Shown: positions 10,069 through 19,678, numbered from the stretch's first letter. The stretch is DNA of 64,000 bases from Wolbachia pipientis (GCA_023052945.1 CP095495.1:1240001-1304000), one strand, 5' to 3'. Notes: generated by a model from the sequence alone, not told the origin. Translations and numbers: made by a program.

Positions 10069-10679
10069 AACAATCTACCTTCAAGATGCTTTAAAGTATC
10101 CTTTGTCAACATCACGCATTCGTGATTCAATATATCAAAGACATTTAACCCAATAGGTTTGATTAAGTCTACATAATGCAAGTTTCTAACAGCACGCAAC
10201 AAATCATCTCCATAATCACCAACTATCAAAAAGGAAGAAAATTTAAAATTTTTAATACATTTACACATTTCAGACGTTTTCTTCACATCAATATTTAAAT
10301 TATCCAGAATAATCACTTGATTATTTAAATACTTTAGAGATAAAGCAATTTTTAAACCAAATTTGCGTACCTTCTTATTAAGAGAATAAGTATAACTCCT
10401 CACAACAGGGCCGAAAATAATCCCACCACCTCTAAATTGAGGAGATCGCAAGCTCCCTTGTCTTGCCCTACCGGTACGTTTTTGACCATAAGGTTTAGCT
10501 GTTGTACCAGAGACATCACTGATACCTTTTGTTTTATGAGTACCAGCTCTTCTCTTCGCTAATTGCCATCTCACTATATCATGCAAAATACTCAATTTTT
10601 GCTTAGCAGAAAATATCAAAGGATTGAGCTGAGCAGTACCTACATTATTATTAGATAGATTAACTAAATTACATTCCAT
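10065..10679 (-). CDS. rplD: 50S ribosomal protein L4
   Basis: L4 lines the exit tunnel and in other bacteria also represses the S10 operon. The 204-residue protein has the tunnel loop with GTHKTKGISDVSGTTAKPYG and RTGRARQGSLRSPQFRGGG, both strong signatures. It lies between rplC and rplW, and its stop overlaps the rplW start codon. Confidence 0.97.
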   Translation of the reverse strand: MECNLVNLSNNNVGTAQLNPLIFSAKQKLSILHDIVRWQLAKRRAGTHKTKGISDVSGTTAKPYGQKRTGRARQGSLRSPQFRGGGIIFGPVVRSYTYSLNKKVRKFGLKIALSLKYLNNQVIILDNLNIDVKKTSEMCKCIKNFKFSSFLIVGDYGDDLLRAVRNLHYVDLIKPIGLNVFDILNHECVMLTKDTLKHLEGRLL

Positions 10680-10681
10680 AA

Positions 10682-11401
10682 CTAACTTACCAAATTACTA
10701 GCATCATCATTTACATCTAACAGTAAACCTACCGGAAAAGGAACATCTTTATGTAAAGATTTTTTAACTGCATCTCTTACAAAAACATAGGAGTTTTTAA
10801 ACCCAGGAACATTATTACCCTTCACAGCAATTATACTATTTTCATGATCAATGGATAATATCTTCATATTTTGTGCAGTTATTCTGCTGTTACCTAAATG
10901 ACCAGCCATTTTCTTTCCTTTGAATACTCTACCAGGATCCTGACATTGACCAGTGGAACCTTGTGATCTGTGAGCAATAGAAACACCATGAGATGCCCTA
11001 AGCCCACTGAAGTTATACCGCTTCATCACACCAGCAAATCCCTTACCTATAGAATAACCTGTAATATCAAGATATTGACCAACCACAAAATGATTGATTC
11101 CCACTTTTTTACCACATTCTATTCCCGACAGGTCATTTAATCTACTTTCGTATAACTTACATTTATTATTTATACCCTTTTTCTTTAAATATTCCAACTG
11201 AGGTTTTGCTATATTTTTAAAATCTCCTGTGCCTAAAATGACTGAATTATAGCCACATTTATCTTGTCCTTTTATATCAACAATATGAGTTTCGCTGAGA
11301 TGCAATAAAGTTACAGCCATGCGACTATTGTCAGAGTATATAGCAGTATGACCAATATTCGTCATTAATAAACCAATTCTCCGTGAATTTATTCTCTTCA
11401 T
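10682..11401 (-). CDS. rplC: 50S ribosomal protein L3
   Basis: L3 starts 50S assembly and reaches toward the peptidyl-transferase centre. The 239-residue protein has a GYSIGKGFAGVMKRYNFSG segment near residue 134. The signature SHGVSIAHRSQGSTGQCQDP and KKMAGHLGNSRITAQN follow. The start MKRINSRRIGLLMTNIGH fits the family. It follows rpsJ with a 9-bp gap. Confidence 0.97.
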   Translation of the reverse strand: MKRINSRRIGLLMTNIGHTAIYSDNSRMAVTLLHLSETHIVDIKGQDKCGYNSVILGTGDFKNIAKPQLEYLKKKGINNKCKLYESRLNDLSGIECGKKVGINHFVVGQYLDITGYSIGKGFAGVMKRYNFSGLRASHGVSIAHRSQGSTGQCQDPGRVFKGKKMAGHLGNSRITAQNMKILSIDHENSIIAVKGNNVPGFKNSYVFVRDAVKKSLHKDVPFPVGLLLDVNDDASNLVS

Positions 11402-11410
11402 TTCCTTCTC

Positions 11411-11731
11411 CTAAACCTTAACTTCCTTGACTTTTAAATCCACTTCTACGCCAGCAGAAAAAGATAAACCTGTAAGCATCTGCATCATAGTAGGAGTAAG
11501 ATCATGTAAAACAATCAAACGCCTAGAAGTTCTCATTTCAAACTGTTCACGAGATTTTTTATCAACGTGAGGAGATCTATTAACAATAAATTTAGAATCT
11601 TTTCTTGGCAACGCAATCGGACCAGATAATTTTGCACTGGACCGCTTTAATTCATCAACAAATTTTCGAACACACTCCTCCAATAAAGAACAATCGAAAG
11701 CCTTAATGTTAATATATATATCTTGCTTCAT
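11411..11731 (-). CDS. rpsJ: 30S ribosomal protein S10
   Basis: S10 (NusE) is a 30S head protein and also acts in transcription antitermination. From ATG at 11731 (MKQDIYINIKAFD) the protein is 106 residues, the usual size. A GTG at 11749 would add six residues and overlap the tuf stop; the ATG is preferred on length and homology. Motifs: GPIALPRKDSKFIVNRSPHV and REQFEMRTSRRLI. It heads the S10 operon directly behind tuf. Confidence 0.96.
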   Translation of the reverse strand: MKQDIYINIKAFDCSLLEECVRKFVDELKRSSAKLSGPIALPRKDSKFIVNRSPHVDKKSREQFEMRTSRRLIVLHDLTPTMMQMLTGLSFSAGVEVDLKVKEVKV

Positions 11732-11745
11732 CTTAGTTACTACAC

Positions 11746-12918
11746 TCACTCCAAAATTTCAGAAACAACACCAGAACCAACAGTTCTACCGCCCTCTCTT
11801 ACCGCAAAACGCAATCCCTTATCCATTGCTATCGGTACTTGCAATTCTACTTCTACACTCACATTATCTCCTGGCATTACCATCTCCTTCCCATCTAGCA
11901 ACTTTATGCTCCCAGTTACATCCGTTGTCCTTAAATAAAACTGTGGCTGGTAATTCGCAAAAAATGGTGTATGCCTTCCTCCTTCCTCTTTCTTTAATAT
12001 ATAAACCTCCGCCCTAAACTTTCTATGCGGCGTTATCGTCCCCGGCTTTGCTAATACTTGCCCTCTCTCCACTTCTTCTCTTTTTGTTCCTCTGAGCAAT
12101 ATTCCTACATTGAGTCCTGCACTTCCCTTATCCAACAACTTCTTAAACATTTCTACACCTGTGCATATCGTCTTTTGCGTCGCTTTCAGACCTATTATCT
12201 CTATCTCTTCTCCCGTCTTTATCTCTCCCTTCTCTATCCTTCCTGTTACCACCGTTCCTCGCCCCGATATCGAAAATACATCCTCGATTGGCAATAAAAA
12301 TGGTAAATCCACAGGCCTTGGTGGAACCTCCACATACTCATCTAACTTCTCCATCAATTTATCTATTGATTTCTTTCCATATTCGCTACTATCATCCTCC
12401 AGCGCTTTCAATGCAGACCCCACTACCACAGGCACTTCATCCCCTGGAAATCCGTATTTATTCAGCAATTCCCTCACTTCCATTTCCACCAAATCTATCA
12501 TATCAGCATCAGCAACATCAGCTTTATTTATATACACCACGATATATCCAACACCTACCTGCTTCGCTAGCAATATATGCTCTCTCGTTTGTGGCATTGG
12601 CCCATCAACCCCCGACACTACCAATATCGCCGCATCCATCTGTGCTGCACCTACTATCATGTTCTTTACATAGTCAGCATGTCCAGGACAATCAACGTGT
12701 GCATAATGCCTTTTTTCCGTCTGATACTCAACATGCGCTGTTGCTATCGTTATCCCCCTTTTCCTTTCTTCTGGCGCCTTATCTATCTGATCGTACGCTA
12801 CAAAATTTCCATAATGCTTTGTTATCGCCGCTGTTAACGTTGTCTTCCCATGATCCACATGTCCTATTGTTCCCACATTTACATGCGGCTTTCCAAATGC
12901 TTCCACTACTGCTGTCAT
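11746..12918 (-). CDS. tuf: translation elongation factor Tu
   Basis: EF-Tu delivers aminoacyl-tRNA to the ribosome with GTP hydrolysis. GTPase motifs: GHVDHGKT (about residues 18-25), [11 protein letters not shown] (about 80) and NKAD (about 135). The three-domain protein has the normal length of 390 residues and ends in [11 protein letters not shown]. Two tRNA genes (Tyr, Gly) precede it on the same strand, a linkage also known from the E. coli tufB locus. It directly precedes rpsJ. Base composition of this gene is visibly richer in C and G than its neighbours, consistent with high expression. Confidence 0.98.
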   Translation of the reverse strand: MTAVVEAFGKPHVNVGTIGHVDHGKTTLTAAITKHYGNFVAYDQIDKAPEERKRGITIATAHVEYQTEKRHYAHVDCPGHADYVKNMIVGAAQMDAAILVVSGVDGPMPQTREHILLAKQVGVGYIVVYINKADVADADMIDLVEMEVRELLNKYGFPGDEVPVVVGSALKALEDDSSEYGKKSIDKLMEKLDEYVEVPPRPVDLPFLLPIEDVFSISGRGTVVTGRIEKGEIKTGEEIEIIGLKATQKTICTGVEMFKKLLDKGSAGLNVGILLRGTKREEVERGQVLAKPGTITPHRKFRAEVYILKKEEGGRHTPFFANYQPQFYLRTTDVTGSIKLLDGKEMVMPGDNVSVEVELQVPIAMDKGLRFAVREGGRTVGSGVVSEILE

Positions 12919-12996
12919 AATTTAAACTTTTCTACCTAAAATACAAATACATCAATAAATAATATGTTGATTTTATAAAAATACAACAAAAAAAAG

Positions 12997-13067
12997 AGCG
13001 GATAGTGGGAATCGAACCCACGTCACTAGCTTGGAAGGCTAGAGCTCTACCATTGAGCTATACCCGC
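12997..13067 (-). tRNA. tRNA-Gly (anticodon TCC)
   Basis: The minus strand folds as a cloverleaf. The acceptor GCGGGTA pairs with TATCCGC, the D-stem is GCTC/GAGC, and the anticodon stem CTAGC/GCTAG holds the loop CTTCCAA (anticodon TCC). The T-arm is GTGGG-TTCGATT-CCCAC. No CCA is encoded. It lies just upstream of tuf and is probably cotranscribed with it. Confidence 0.97.
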
Positions 13068-13071
13068 ACAA

Positions 13072-13153
13072 TGGAGGAGGTAGGATTCGAACCTACGTAC
13101 GCAATGCGGACAGATTTACAGTCTGTTACCTTTAACCACTCGGTCACTCCTCC
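13072..13153 (-). tRNA. tRNA-Tyr (anticodon GTA)
   Basis: A type II tRNA with a long variable arm on the minus strand. The acceptor GGAGGAG pairs with CTCCTCC. The anticodon stem ACAGA/TCTGT holds the loop CTGTAAA (anticodon GTA), and the T-arm is GTAGG-TTCGAAT-CCTAC. It is 4 bp upstream of tRNA-Gly in the same orientation, and both lead into tuf. Confidence 0.97.
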
Positions 13154-13267
13154 ACAAAAATTTGTTAAGAGAACGCTATTTTAGTACCTTAAATCAAGCT
13201 TTTATTGTATTTAATACTAAACGCCTAAAATTAAAAAATCAAGCAATAAAACCTACCCTGATTAAAA

Positions 13268-14359
13268 TCATGCAGATTTCATTTTATACAACACAATATT
13301 GCCAATAAAACGTCTAAACAAATAATGCGAATCATGCGTACCTGGCGCTTCTTCTGGATGATATTGCGCAGAAAAGACTGAGTAATCCTTCATCATTATT
13401 CCCTCTACACTATTATCAAATAGAGAAATGTGAGTAATTTCAACATTACTTGGAAGAGAAGCTGAATCAACAACAAAACCATGATTTTGGCTAGTGATCT
13501 CAACTTTTCCACTAACTACATCATAAACTGGATGGTTACTCCCTCGGTGACCAATATCCATCTTGATGGTCTTTGCTCCCAAAGTAATCGCAAGTAATTG
13601 ATGACCCATGCATATGCCAAAGATTGGTATTTTAGATTTTATAATAATGTCTATTTCTGAAACTACACTTTCTCCTATTTCTTGCGGATTACCAGGACCA
13701 TTTGAAAGCACTATACCATCTGGATTCATACTCAACACTTTTTGAGCAAAACCTGTGCTTGGTTTGATTAATTCAACTATACAACCAAGTTCTATTAAGC
13801 GCGAAACTATACTGATTTTTACGCCAAAATCAACGATTACAACCCTATATTTTGCATTAAGGTCACTTTTAAAATTACTATGCAAGCTAACTTTATTGGT
13901 TATTTCTATTCCATTTACAGATTTGTATTTCTTCAATTCATCCAACACATGCGTCTTGCTTGACGGGCATATCATTCCATTTTGAGATCCATGTTTTCTC
14001 AAATGTCTCGTCAAAGCTCTAGTATCAACTCCTGATATCCCAATCACGTTATTTCTCTCTAACCAATCATTTAAACTAATATATGAAGAAGGGTGCGACT
14101 CAGGCGAAAGCTCCCGTACAACCATGCCACTTGCAAAAACTTTCTCTCCTTCATTATCTTTATGGTTTATTCCAATGTTACCAATATGAGGAAAAGTAAA
14201 TGTTATAATTTGATCGGCAAAAGAAGGATCAGTTATAGTATGCTGATAACCAGTCATACCAGTGGTAAAACAGACCTCACCTATGCACTTGCCTTTTTTA
14301 CCTACTGATTTTCCCCAAAAGCACTTGCCATCTTGTAAAACTAAAACCGCACTCTGCAC
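13268..14359 (-). CDS. carA: carbamoyl-phosphate synthase small (glutaminase) subunit
   Basis: CarA releases ammonia from glutamine and feeds CarB to make carbamoyl phosphate for pyrimidine (and arginine) synthesis. The N-terminal CPSase domain has FTTGMTGYQHTITDPSF near residue 31 and SGVDTRALTRHLR near 109. The C-terminal class I glutaminase has the nucleophile Cys in FGICMGHQL (about residue 250) and the His/Glu pair in QYHPEEAPG. The 363-residue length is normal. carB is not in the window. As arginine synthesis is usually lost in these bacteria, the product most likely serves pyrimidine synthesis. Confidence 0.96.
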   Translation of the reverse strand: MQSAVLVLQDGKCFWGKSVGKKGKCIGEVCFTTGMTGYQHTITDPSFADQIITFTFPHIGNIGINHKDNEGEKVFASGMVVRELSPESHPSSYISLNDWLERNNVIGISGVDTRALTRHLRKHGSQNGMICPSSKTHVLDELKKYKSVNGIEITNKVSLHSNFKSDLNAKYRVVIVDFGVKISIVSRLIELGCIVELIKPSTGFAQKVLSMNPDGIVLSNGPGNPQEIGESVVSEIDIIIKSKIPIFGICMGHQLLAITLGAKTIKMDIGHRGSNHPVYDVVSGKVEITSQNHGFVVDSASLPSNVEITHISLFDNSVEGIMMKDYSVFSAQYHPEEAPGTHDSHYLFRRFIGNIVLYKMKSA

Positions 14360-14500
14360 TTAACTCTCTCTTAACTCATTTAAAGTATTATATAAGAATT
14401 TCAAATAATACGTAACTCTTTCTAAAACTCCAAATTTAACTATGAAGCAGCAAAAAATAACATGAAAAACTTTTAATACAATCTTTCATATAAATATATA

Positions 14501-14859
14501 GTTGACTACCTTCATATTTCTGGTAAGGGTGATTCTATTGAGATTTATGATGAAGTAAAAAATTAGCTGAGAGAAGAACTTAATAATGTATATGAAGAAT
14601 GGAAAAGTAGTGAATTTAATCCAAACTTCAGATTCAAATTAGATGATGGTTATGAAGTAGAAACAACGCTACTGCACATTGCCATTCAATGCAGGAAAAG
14701 TGCTGCATGTGCACCACTAGTCCAATGCTTGTTAAATCAGGGAGCTGATCCCAACGTACAAGATAGTCCTTATAGTAGTTTTACCTTAACCTGTGTCCTA
14801 ATGCCTTTTTTAAACCACCCGTGTCCAATCTTTGAATGTGTGCCAAACCGCGATTCATC
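14501..14859 (+). pseudogene. ankyrin-repeat protein fragment
   Basis: A plus-strand reading frame encodes ETTLLHIAIQCRKSAACAP and then LVQCLLNQGADPNVQD, an ankyrin-type repeat. No start codon is found upstream in frame. There is an in-frame TAG at about 14564 and the frame is cut at its 3' side by an IS5-family element starting at 14860. It is therefore a truncated and decayed remnant of an ankyrin-repeat gene, a gene class often expanded in Wolbachia. The original role is unknown. Confidence 0.7.
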
Positions 14860-15815
14860 AGACCTGCTGCGAATCAAGCGATAAAAAAAAGGAAAGGAGG
14901 GTGACTAAAATCAAGGTTAACTAAAAGGCGTGCTTAAGATTTACAATACCAGCAATAATATTGAACCTCAGGTTATATTTTTTCTGAAAATTGCGATAAA
15001 CATTCGACATAATCTTAAATATCTTTATCTCTCGGATCTTGTTTTCTACTCTCATTCTAAATGATGCTAATCTTCTATTATGCTCTGGAGTTAATGGCTT
15101 TTTACGATACTTTTTATATGGAATTATAACATTGCTTTGCAATTTTTGCCAACCTTGATATCCAGAATCGGCATGTTTTATGCTATCAAGTGGTAAATAT
15201 TTTTCTTGTTTCCTTATGCGGAAATCACTAATTCTACCACGGTATGACTTTGACACTGATAAAATTCTTCCTCCTTCTTCGATAATAATCTCAGTTTTCA
15301 TAGTGTTGGTTCTTTTTTTTCCTGAATATGATTTCTTCCGTTTTTTACTATCTTCTGGTCTCTGTATTTGCTGTTCTGTAACATCAGCCAAAATCTTCAG
15401 TATTTTTTCTGGCGTCATACTTCTATCTTTTGTTATAGTCACTTTTTTGGCGAGTAATGGCTCTATTCTCTTAAGTAACCTACATACATTTGCGTTGTGT
15501 ACATTGAATAGGCATCCTAAAAATCTATGTGTTATGTAAGTGCGATAGTACAAAATTACGCAAAACAACTTATCTTCCAGAGTTGGTAGTTTTGATCTTC
15601 TACCATGACACTTTTTCTGTTTTTCCCATCCAGACCTCACTTTTTCCACTACTTTTTCGAACTCCTCTATAGTTAAACCTGTTATATTACGAAAGTTTCT
15701 TGGGTGTTTTTTCATATTATAGTAACTAAAGCTCATTTTTTTTCCTTACTTGATCTGCTTATTCTTCTTCTACCTCTCTCACATCATTTTTTCAATCACC
15801 TTTTTCAGCAGGTCT
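14860..15815 (-). mobile_element. IS5-family element, copy A
   Basis: A 956-bp element bounded by imperfect inverted repeats starting AGACCTGCTG. It is the same element as copies at 22683, 37520, 49310 and 61442. The flanks share the triplet ATC on both sides, a possible short target duplication. It cuts the ankyrin fragment on its left and an IS630-type remnant on its right. The transposase is on the minus strand. Confidence 0.92.
14921..15736 (-). CDS. IS5-family transposase (copy A)
   Basis: A 271-residue DDE transposase with an N-terminal helix-turn-helix region. Putative catalytic residues are D118 (ILADVTEQQ), D190 (KHADSGYQG) and E231 (RMRVENKIRE). It is intact because the internal A-run before RTNTMKTE has 8 A's. 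It has the residue pair KH at positions 10-11, shared with copy E at 61503; other full copies have KY. It resembles ISWpi1-type elements known in Wolbachia, but the name could not be verified. Confidence 0.9.
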   Translation of the reverse strand: MSFSYYNMKKHPRNFRNITGLTIEEFEKVVEKVRSGWEKQKKCHGRRSKLPTLEDKLFCVILYYRTYITHRFLGCLFNVHNANVCRLLKRIEPLLAKKVTITKDRSMTPEKILKILADVTEQQIQRPEDSKKRKKSYSGKKRTNTMKTEIIIEEGGRILSVSKSYRGRISDFRIRKQEKYLPLDSIKHADSGYQGWQKLQSNVIIPYKKYRKKPLTPEHNRRLASFRMRVENKIREIKIFKIMSNVYRNFQKKYNLRFNIIAGIVNLKHAF

Positions 15816-16047
15816 ATCGAAGAAAAACAGCTCTTTTTCAGGATACACGACAATAGTTTCATTAAGATTTTTTTTAAACTCCTCTTGTTTACTTTTATCT
15901 TGTCCGTTATGCACTGGTCTTGGTGTGATATATGAGAATTTCATTCTTTGCATATTACGGTGTACTGTAGACTTGCTAAACCAAACTTTTCCTGAATTCT
16001 TATTCTCGTTTCTTTAATGGTAATGTTGGGATTTTCTCCTAAGAAAC
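15816..16047 (-). pseudogene. IS630-family transposase remnant (middle part)
   Basis: The minus strand encodes GENPNITIKETRIRIQEKFG, then after a frame change SKSTVHRNMQRMKFSYITPR and PVHNGQDKSKQEEFKKNL, ending in YPEKELFFFD. This is the central part of an IS630-type transposase (helix-turn-helix to first catalytic Asp). It is truncated by IS5 copy A at 15815. Its N-terminal part appears to lie at 17600-17890, on the other side of an IS110 element. Confidence 0.75.
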
Positions 16048-17369
16048 TCACTCAACTAACTCTTCTTGTTGAACTAATATGTAGCCAAATTCGCTCGCTT
16101 TTTTGATCAAATTTTTTACAGTTCTATCTTTATAGCGTGTTTCATAGTATTCCATTCCTTTTTCTACATATTCCTGTCCGTATTTGAGCATACTATAAAA
16201 TATGCATGCCATTTTTCTTGCAGTAGCTGTTATTGCTTTTGGTGCTCCTAGTCGTTTTTTCAATCTTCTGTAGTATGCACCCAACGCACTTTTACTATTT
16301 CCTACAGAATGAGCAGCTATTCGCAAAGCATTTGCAGCACGGTTAATGACTTTACGTGTTCTTGTGTTAAACACTTTTTCCCCTGTAACTTTATTAGCAG
16401 GACTGAGTCCCAACCACGATGAAAAGTGCTTTTCTGTTGGCCATTTACTATGGTTTATACCAACTTCTGAAATTATGGTTTGTATACTTAATACATCAAA
16501 TCCAGGAATTTTAGTGAAATCCATACCAGTTATTCGGTGCAGTTCCTCATACAAAGCAAAGCTTGGCTTACTTTTGCTATTTTTATTCTTTTGCTTACTT
16601 AGCTGTTTGCTTTCACAAGACTTTGTTTCAAACGTTTTATAATAGGCTTCAATATTTCTATCACATTCTGCTATTTTTTCTTGATAAATATTATATAGTT
16701 CAAATTCTTGCTTTAGCGTGAATAAGTGTTCCTCTCTATAGTCACCAGCTAACGCTTTTGCAATAGTAGACTGATCATTTTTCATTCGCACGTCCCTGAA
16801 TTCTGCCAATTTTTCAGAATCTCTTTCGCCTTCAATTATAGTTTCAATGATTTTCATACCAGTTATCCCAGTAATATGACTAATAACCTTGTGTAATTGT
16901 ATATTCATTTGAATTAATGCCTTCTGCATACGCAGAATATGTGTAGATGCACTTTCAGTGAGATTTTTGCGTTGCCGCACGTAACTGCGCAATACACACA
17001 TCTGATTATCTGGCCTAAACGATCCATGAAGCAGTCCGTAGCTATGCAGTTGTTGGAGCCATTGGCAATCTTGAACGTCAGACTTCCTACCAGGTACATT
17101 CTTTACATGCCGTGCATTTTACCTCGAATTTGTATGACTCAAGTATTTGAAATAAAGGAATCCAATATACTCCTGTTGATTCCATAGCTACTGTTGTAAC
17201 TTTACACTTTTTCAACCACTGTGCTAAGTTATGAAGGTCTTCAGTAAAGCAGCCAAATTTCTGAACGCGTTCTTCCTTCAGGTACACACACATAGTGTAC
17301 AGCTGAACCAATGTCTATTCCTGCTGCATTAGGATTCACTATTTCTAATTTACTTTTTGCTTTTTTCAT
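16048..17369 (-). pseudogene. IS110-family transposase with two frameshifts
   Basis: The DEDD transposase can be read in three frames. The N-terminus from 17369 (MKKAKSKLEIVNPNAAGIDI) has the first Asp. The middle (17087-17311) has AMESTGVYW. The remainder, RHVKNVPGRKSDVQDCQWL through the Transposase_20 domain (MDFTKIPGFDVLSIQTIISE), reaches 16048. The frame changes are near 17285 and 17122. Each is repaired by removing one base from a short homopolymer (GG and AAAA). The long C-terminal frame (317 codons) is intact. The element sits inside an IS630-type element. Confidence 0.85.
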
Positions 17370-17589
17370 GGTAACCCCTACATATAATTTGTAATAGGGA
17401 AACGCTTCAGCTTGGAACGGTTGATAGTACAATCTCCTAACCGAGGTAGTCTAAATGACTCCATCAATGATTTGACCGTTCCTTCCAAAACCATGCTTGC
17501 ATACGGGCACTTAGGCACCATTGAAAATGTCGGTCATAACTGCAAAGGCGCTCCCTGTACAACTATACTTGAAAACTACTAAAAACTTA
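17370..17589. other. non-coding left part of the IS110 element
   Basis: No convincing gene. The DNA between the IS110 start codon and the IS630 fragment probably holds the IS110 upstream end, which in this family carries subterminal regulatory sequence. The exact element boundary was not found. Confidence 0.4.
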
Positions 17590-17599
17590 AATTTGTGTG

Positions 17600-17890
17600 T
17601 TTCTTTCTGATTTGACAGATTTCGTCTGTTCGATGCTTGCATCCATGCTTCAACTTGTTCAAGTTGGCTTTGGTTCAATATAGTTTTTCTACGGCGTTGA
17701 GGTGGAGCAAATAATTTCTCTTCTCTGCCAAATTTTAGGTCATGCAGTAAGTGCCTTTCTTGAAATGCAACATATTTTTGCTACTGCTGTTATACTATGC
17801 TTTTTTGCTGCAATTACAGCATTTAGTTTTTTTGCAACACATGCATTATTTCTTACTTTCTTCAGTATTTCTTTTGCTCACTTTTTCATC
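17600..17890 (-). pseudogene. IS630-family transposase remnant (N-terminal part)
   Basis: The minus strand encodes KLNAVIAAKKHSITAVAKIC then CISRKALTA, and after frame changes LFAPPQRRRKTILNQSQLEQ followed by VEAWMQ. This is the helix-turn-helix N-terminus of an IS630-type transposase with several stops and shifts. It continues logically into the fragment at 15816-16047, so the IS110 element at 16048-17589 interrupted it. A plus-strand ORF over the same DNA (17702-17896) is a shadow. Confidence 0.65.
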
Positions 17891-17940
17891 CAATAATTTT
17901 GATCTTAATGCTATTTAAACCTCGCTATTTTACTTACTCC

Positions 17941-18194
17941 AGTATGGCTTTTTTTCCATTATTGTCTATCCGTTACTTGTATAGCGGGAATTGGTATAAC
18001 TAATTTACTTATCAACATATCCACTAACTGTAATCTGTATACCGCTACACAGTTAGAAGTATTTTTTGATTTTACAATACAGCTTGAGATTCAATTTTTA
18101 TAATTTTCTTGTTGACTAGCCAGAAAGTATCTACCTTCTCGGCTTGCTGCTTTTGATAAAGTGTGGTTTTCAAGACCATATCAAATAGATCCTA
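17941..18194. other. intergenic DNA with a repeat shared with 44985-45055
   Basis: No gene seen. Around 18075-18140 the sequence closely resembles 44985-45055 (shared motif TTCAATTTTTATAATTTT followed by TTGACT). Both copies lie at the 3' ends of minus-strand genes (the histidine kinase and gpmI) and near transposons. The function is unknown. Confidence 0.4.
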
Positions 18195-19634
18195 TTAAAA
18201 ATCAATCGAATCTTCACATGTTTGTTCTTCATAAAAGAAGTTCAATGTTATCGTAGTACCAAGTTTTGCTTCACTTTTAATGTCGAAAGTTCCACCCATT
18301 AACTCTACTAATTTCTTGCTTAGCGGTAATCCGATGCCCGTACCTTCATTTCTATATCCCGAATCTGCTTGGCCAAAAACAGACATAACTTTATATATAT
18401 CCTGCTGCATTATTCCTATTCCATTGTCATGAAACTCAATAGTTAATAAGTTTTTTTCTATATTTTCTTTTATCACCATTCTTATTAAACCATCTTTGGG
18501 AGTAAACTTGATTGAGTTTGATAATAAATTTATTATAACTTGTTTCATTCTCTTAGGATCTGCAATGACTAATAATTGTTTATTAGTCATCTCTTTTTTT
18601 AAATTAATCCCTGCTTCTTTTAATTTAGGTAATAGCATATTTACGCATGAATCTATTATTTTGTTCAGGTTAAACTTCACTTTTTCTACTGTTAAACTAC
18701 TTGATTCAGCTTTTGAAAAATCTAACACATCATTAATTAAGGTAAGTAAGTGTGTTCCTGCATTATATATATCGTCTGCATACTCCTTGTATTGAGAGTT
18801 ATCCATTGAACCTAAAGTTTCATTTTTGATCAACTCCGCAAATCCAATAATAGCATTAAGAGGTGTGCGTAATTCATGTGTAACGCTTGCAAAAAATTTT
18901 AACTTATTTGCATTTTCTTGCTCTAATGCCTCTTTTATCTGCTGTAATTCAATGTTAGTTTTATGTTGCTTGGCTAGCATTTGGGTATTAGAAAAGTGCA
19001 AATAGAACATTATTAATATTAAAATTATTAATAATAAGCCAAAAAATGTTAAAGATAGGCCATATGCTATAACATAAGAATTATTGTAGTTTCGAAGAAT
19101 CTTCAAAAAAAACGACGGTTTAACGCTATTTTCATGGAATATAGGAAAAATAGAAGTTAATGTATTTCCTGTAGTATCAAATATTTCTTGGTTACTTAAT
19201 AGTTCATCAATTTCATCGTTTGTAAGTAACTGTTCATAATCATAATCTTGAGTGTTAAAATTACTGAATATTATTCTGCCGTTTTGATCATACAGTATTA
19301 AGCTGAAATCCTTTACTTTGCTCACTGATTGTAATAATTCAGCACGCAGTTTTACCAGTTGGTTTATGTAATCAAAACTTTTGTATTTAATGTGATGCTT
19401 TTCTATTAGTAAATAATGGTATTTTTTTATTATGCCATTTTCCAGTATACTTTTTAAGTTTACACTTGAATCACGGTAAGAAGAAAGGAAATTACTCCTT
19501 AGTAAATAATTACAATATATCACACTGAATAAAATCATAAAGATCGATGAGAGTAATGCAATAACTTTTGTGTATTTGTTTTTCCCCAGTGCAGAAAACA
19601 TTAGCTTATACATATCCTTCTTATTGTGAAACAA
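18195..19634 (-). CDS. membrane sensor histidine kinase, PleC-like
   Basis: A 479-residue two-component sensor kinase. TM1 is about residues 20-45, a sensor region lies between about 46 and 190, and TM2 is about 191-214. A short coiled coil leads to the HisKA domain with the phospho-accepting His253 in VTHELRTPLNAIIGF. The ATPase domain has the N box around 365-379, DNGIGI at 403-408 and GTGIGL at 431-436. The H-box context is most like PleC of alphaproteobacteria, one of the few kinases kept in Anaplasmataceae. No receiver domain or adjacent response regulator is present. It is divergent from argD with a 44-bp gap that must hold both start regions. Confidence 0.85.
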   Translation of the reverse strand: MFHNKKDMYKLMFSALGKNKYTKVIALLSSIFMILFSVIYCNYLLRSNFLSSYRDSSVNLKSILENGIIKKYHYLLIEKHHIKYKSFDYINQLVKLRAELLQSVSKVKDFSLILYDQNGRIIFSNFNTQDYDYEQLLTNDEIDELLSNQEIFDTTGNTLTSIFPIFHENSVKPSFFLKILRNYNNSYVIAYGLSLTFFGLLLIILILIMFYLHFSNTQMLAKQHKTNIELQQIKEALEQENANKLKFFASVTHELRTPLNAIIGFAELIKNETLGSMDNSQYKEYADDIYNAGTHLLTLINDVLDFSKAESSSLTVEKVKFNLNKIIDSCVNMLLPKLKEAGINLKKEMTNKQLLVIADPKRMKQVIINLLSNSIKFTPKDGLIRMVIKENIEKNLLTIEFHDNGIGIMQQDIYKVMSVFGQADSGYRNEGTGIGLPLSKKLVELMGGTFDIKSEAKLGTTITLNFFYEEQTCEDSIDF

Positions 19635-19678
19635 CGGTTTTTATGTTATTAATAATAAAATTTAGCATATAACATTTT

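Noticed and set aside
12288..12920. 210-codon open frame opposite tuf
   Set aside because: It is a shadow of the tuf reading frame, whose codon bias keeps the opposite strand open. It has no recognisable domains and no ribosome-binding site.
15750..15935. 61-codon plus-strand membrane-like ORF
   Set aside because: It crosses the boundary between IS5 copy A and the IS630 remnant, so it is a chance frame.
17702..17896. 64-codon plus-strand hydrophobic ORF
   Set aside because: The opposite strand encodes recognisable IS630 N-terminal sequence, so this ORF is a shadow.
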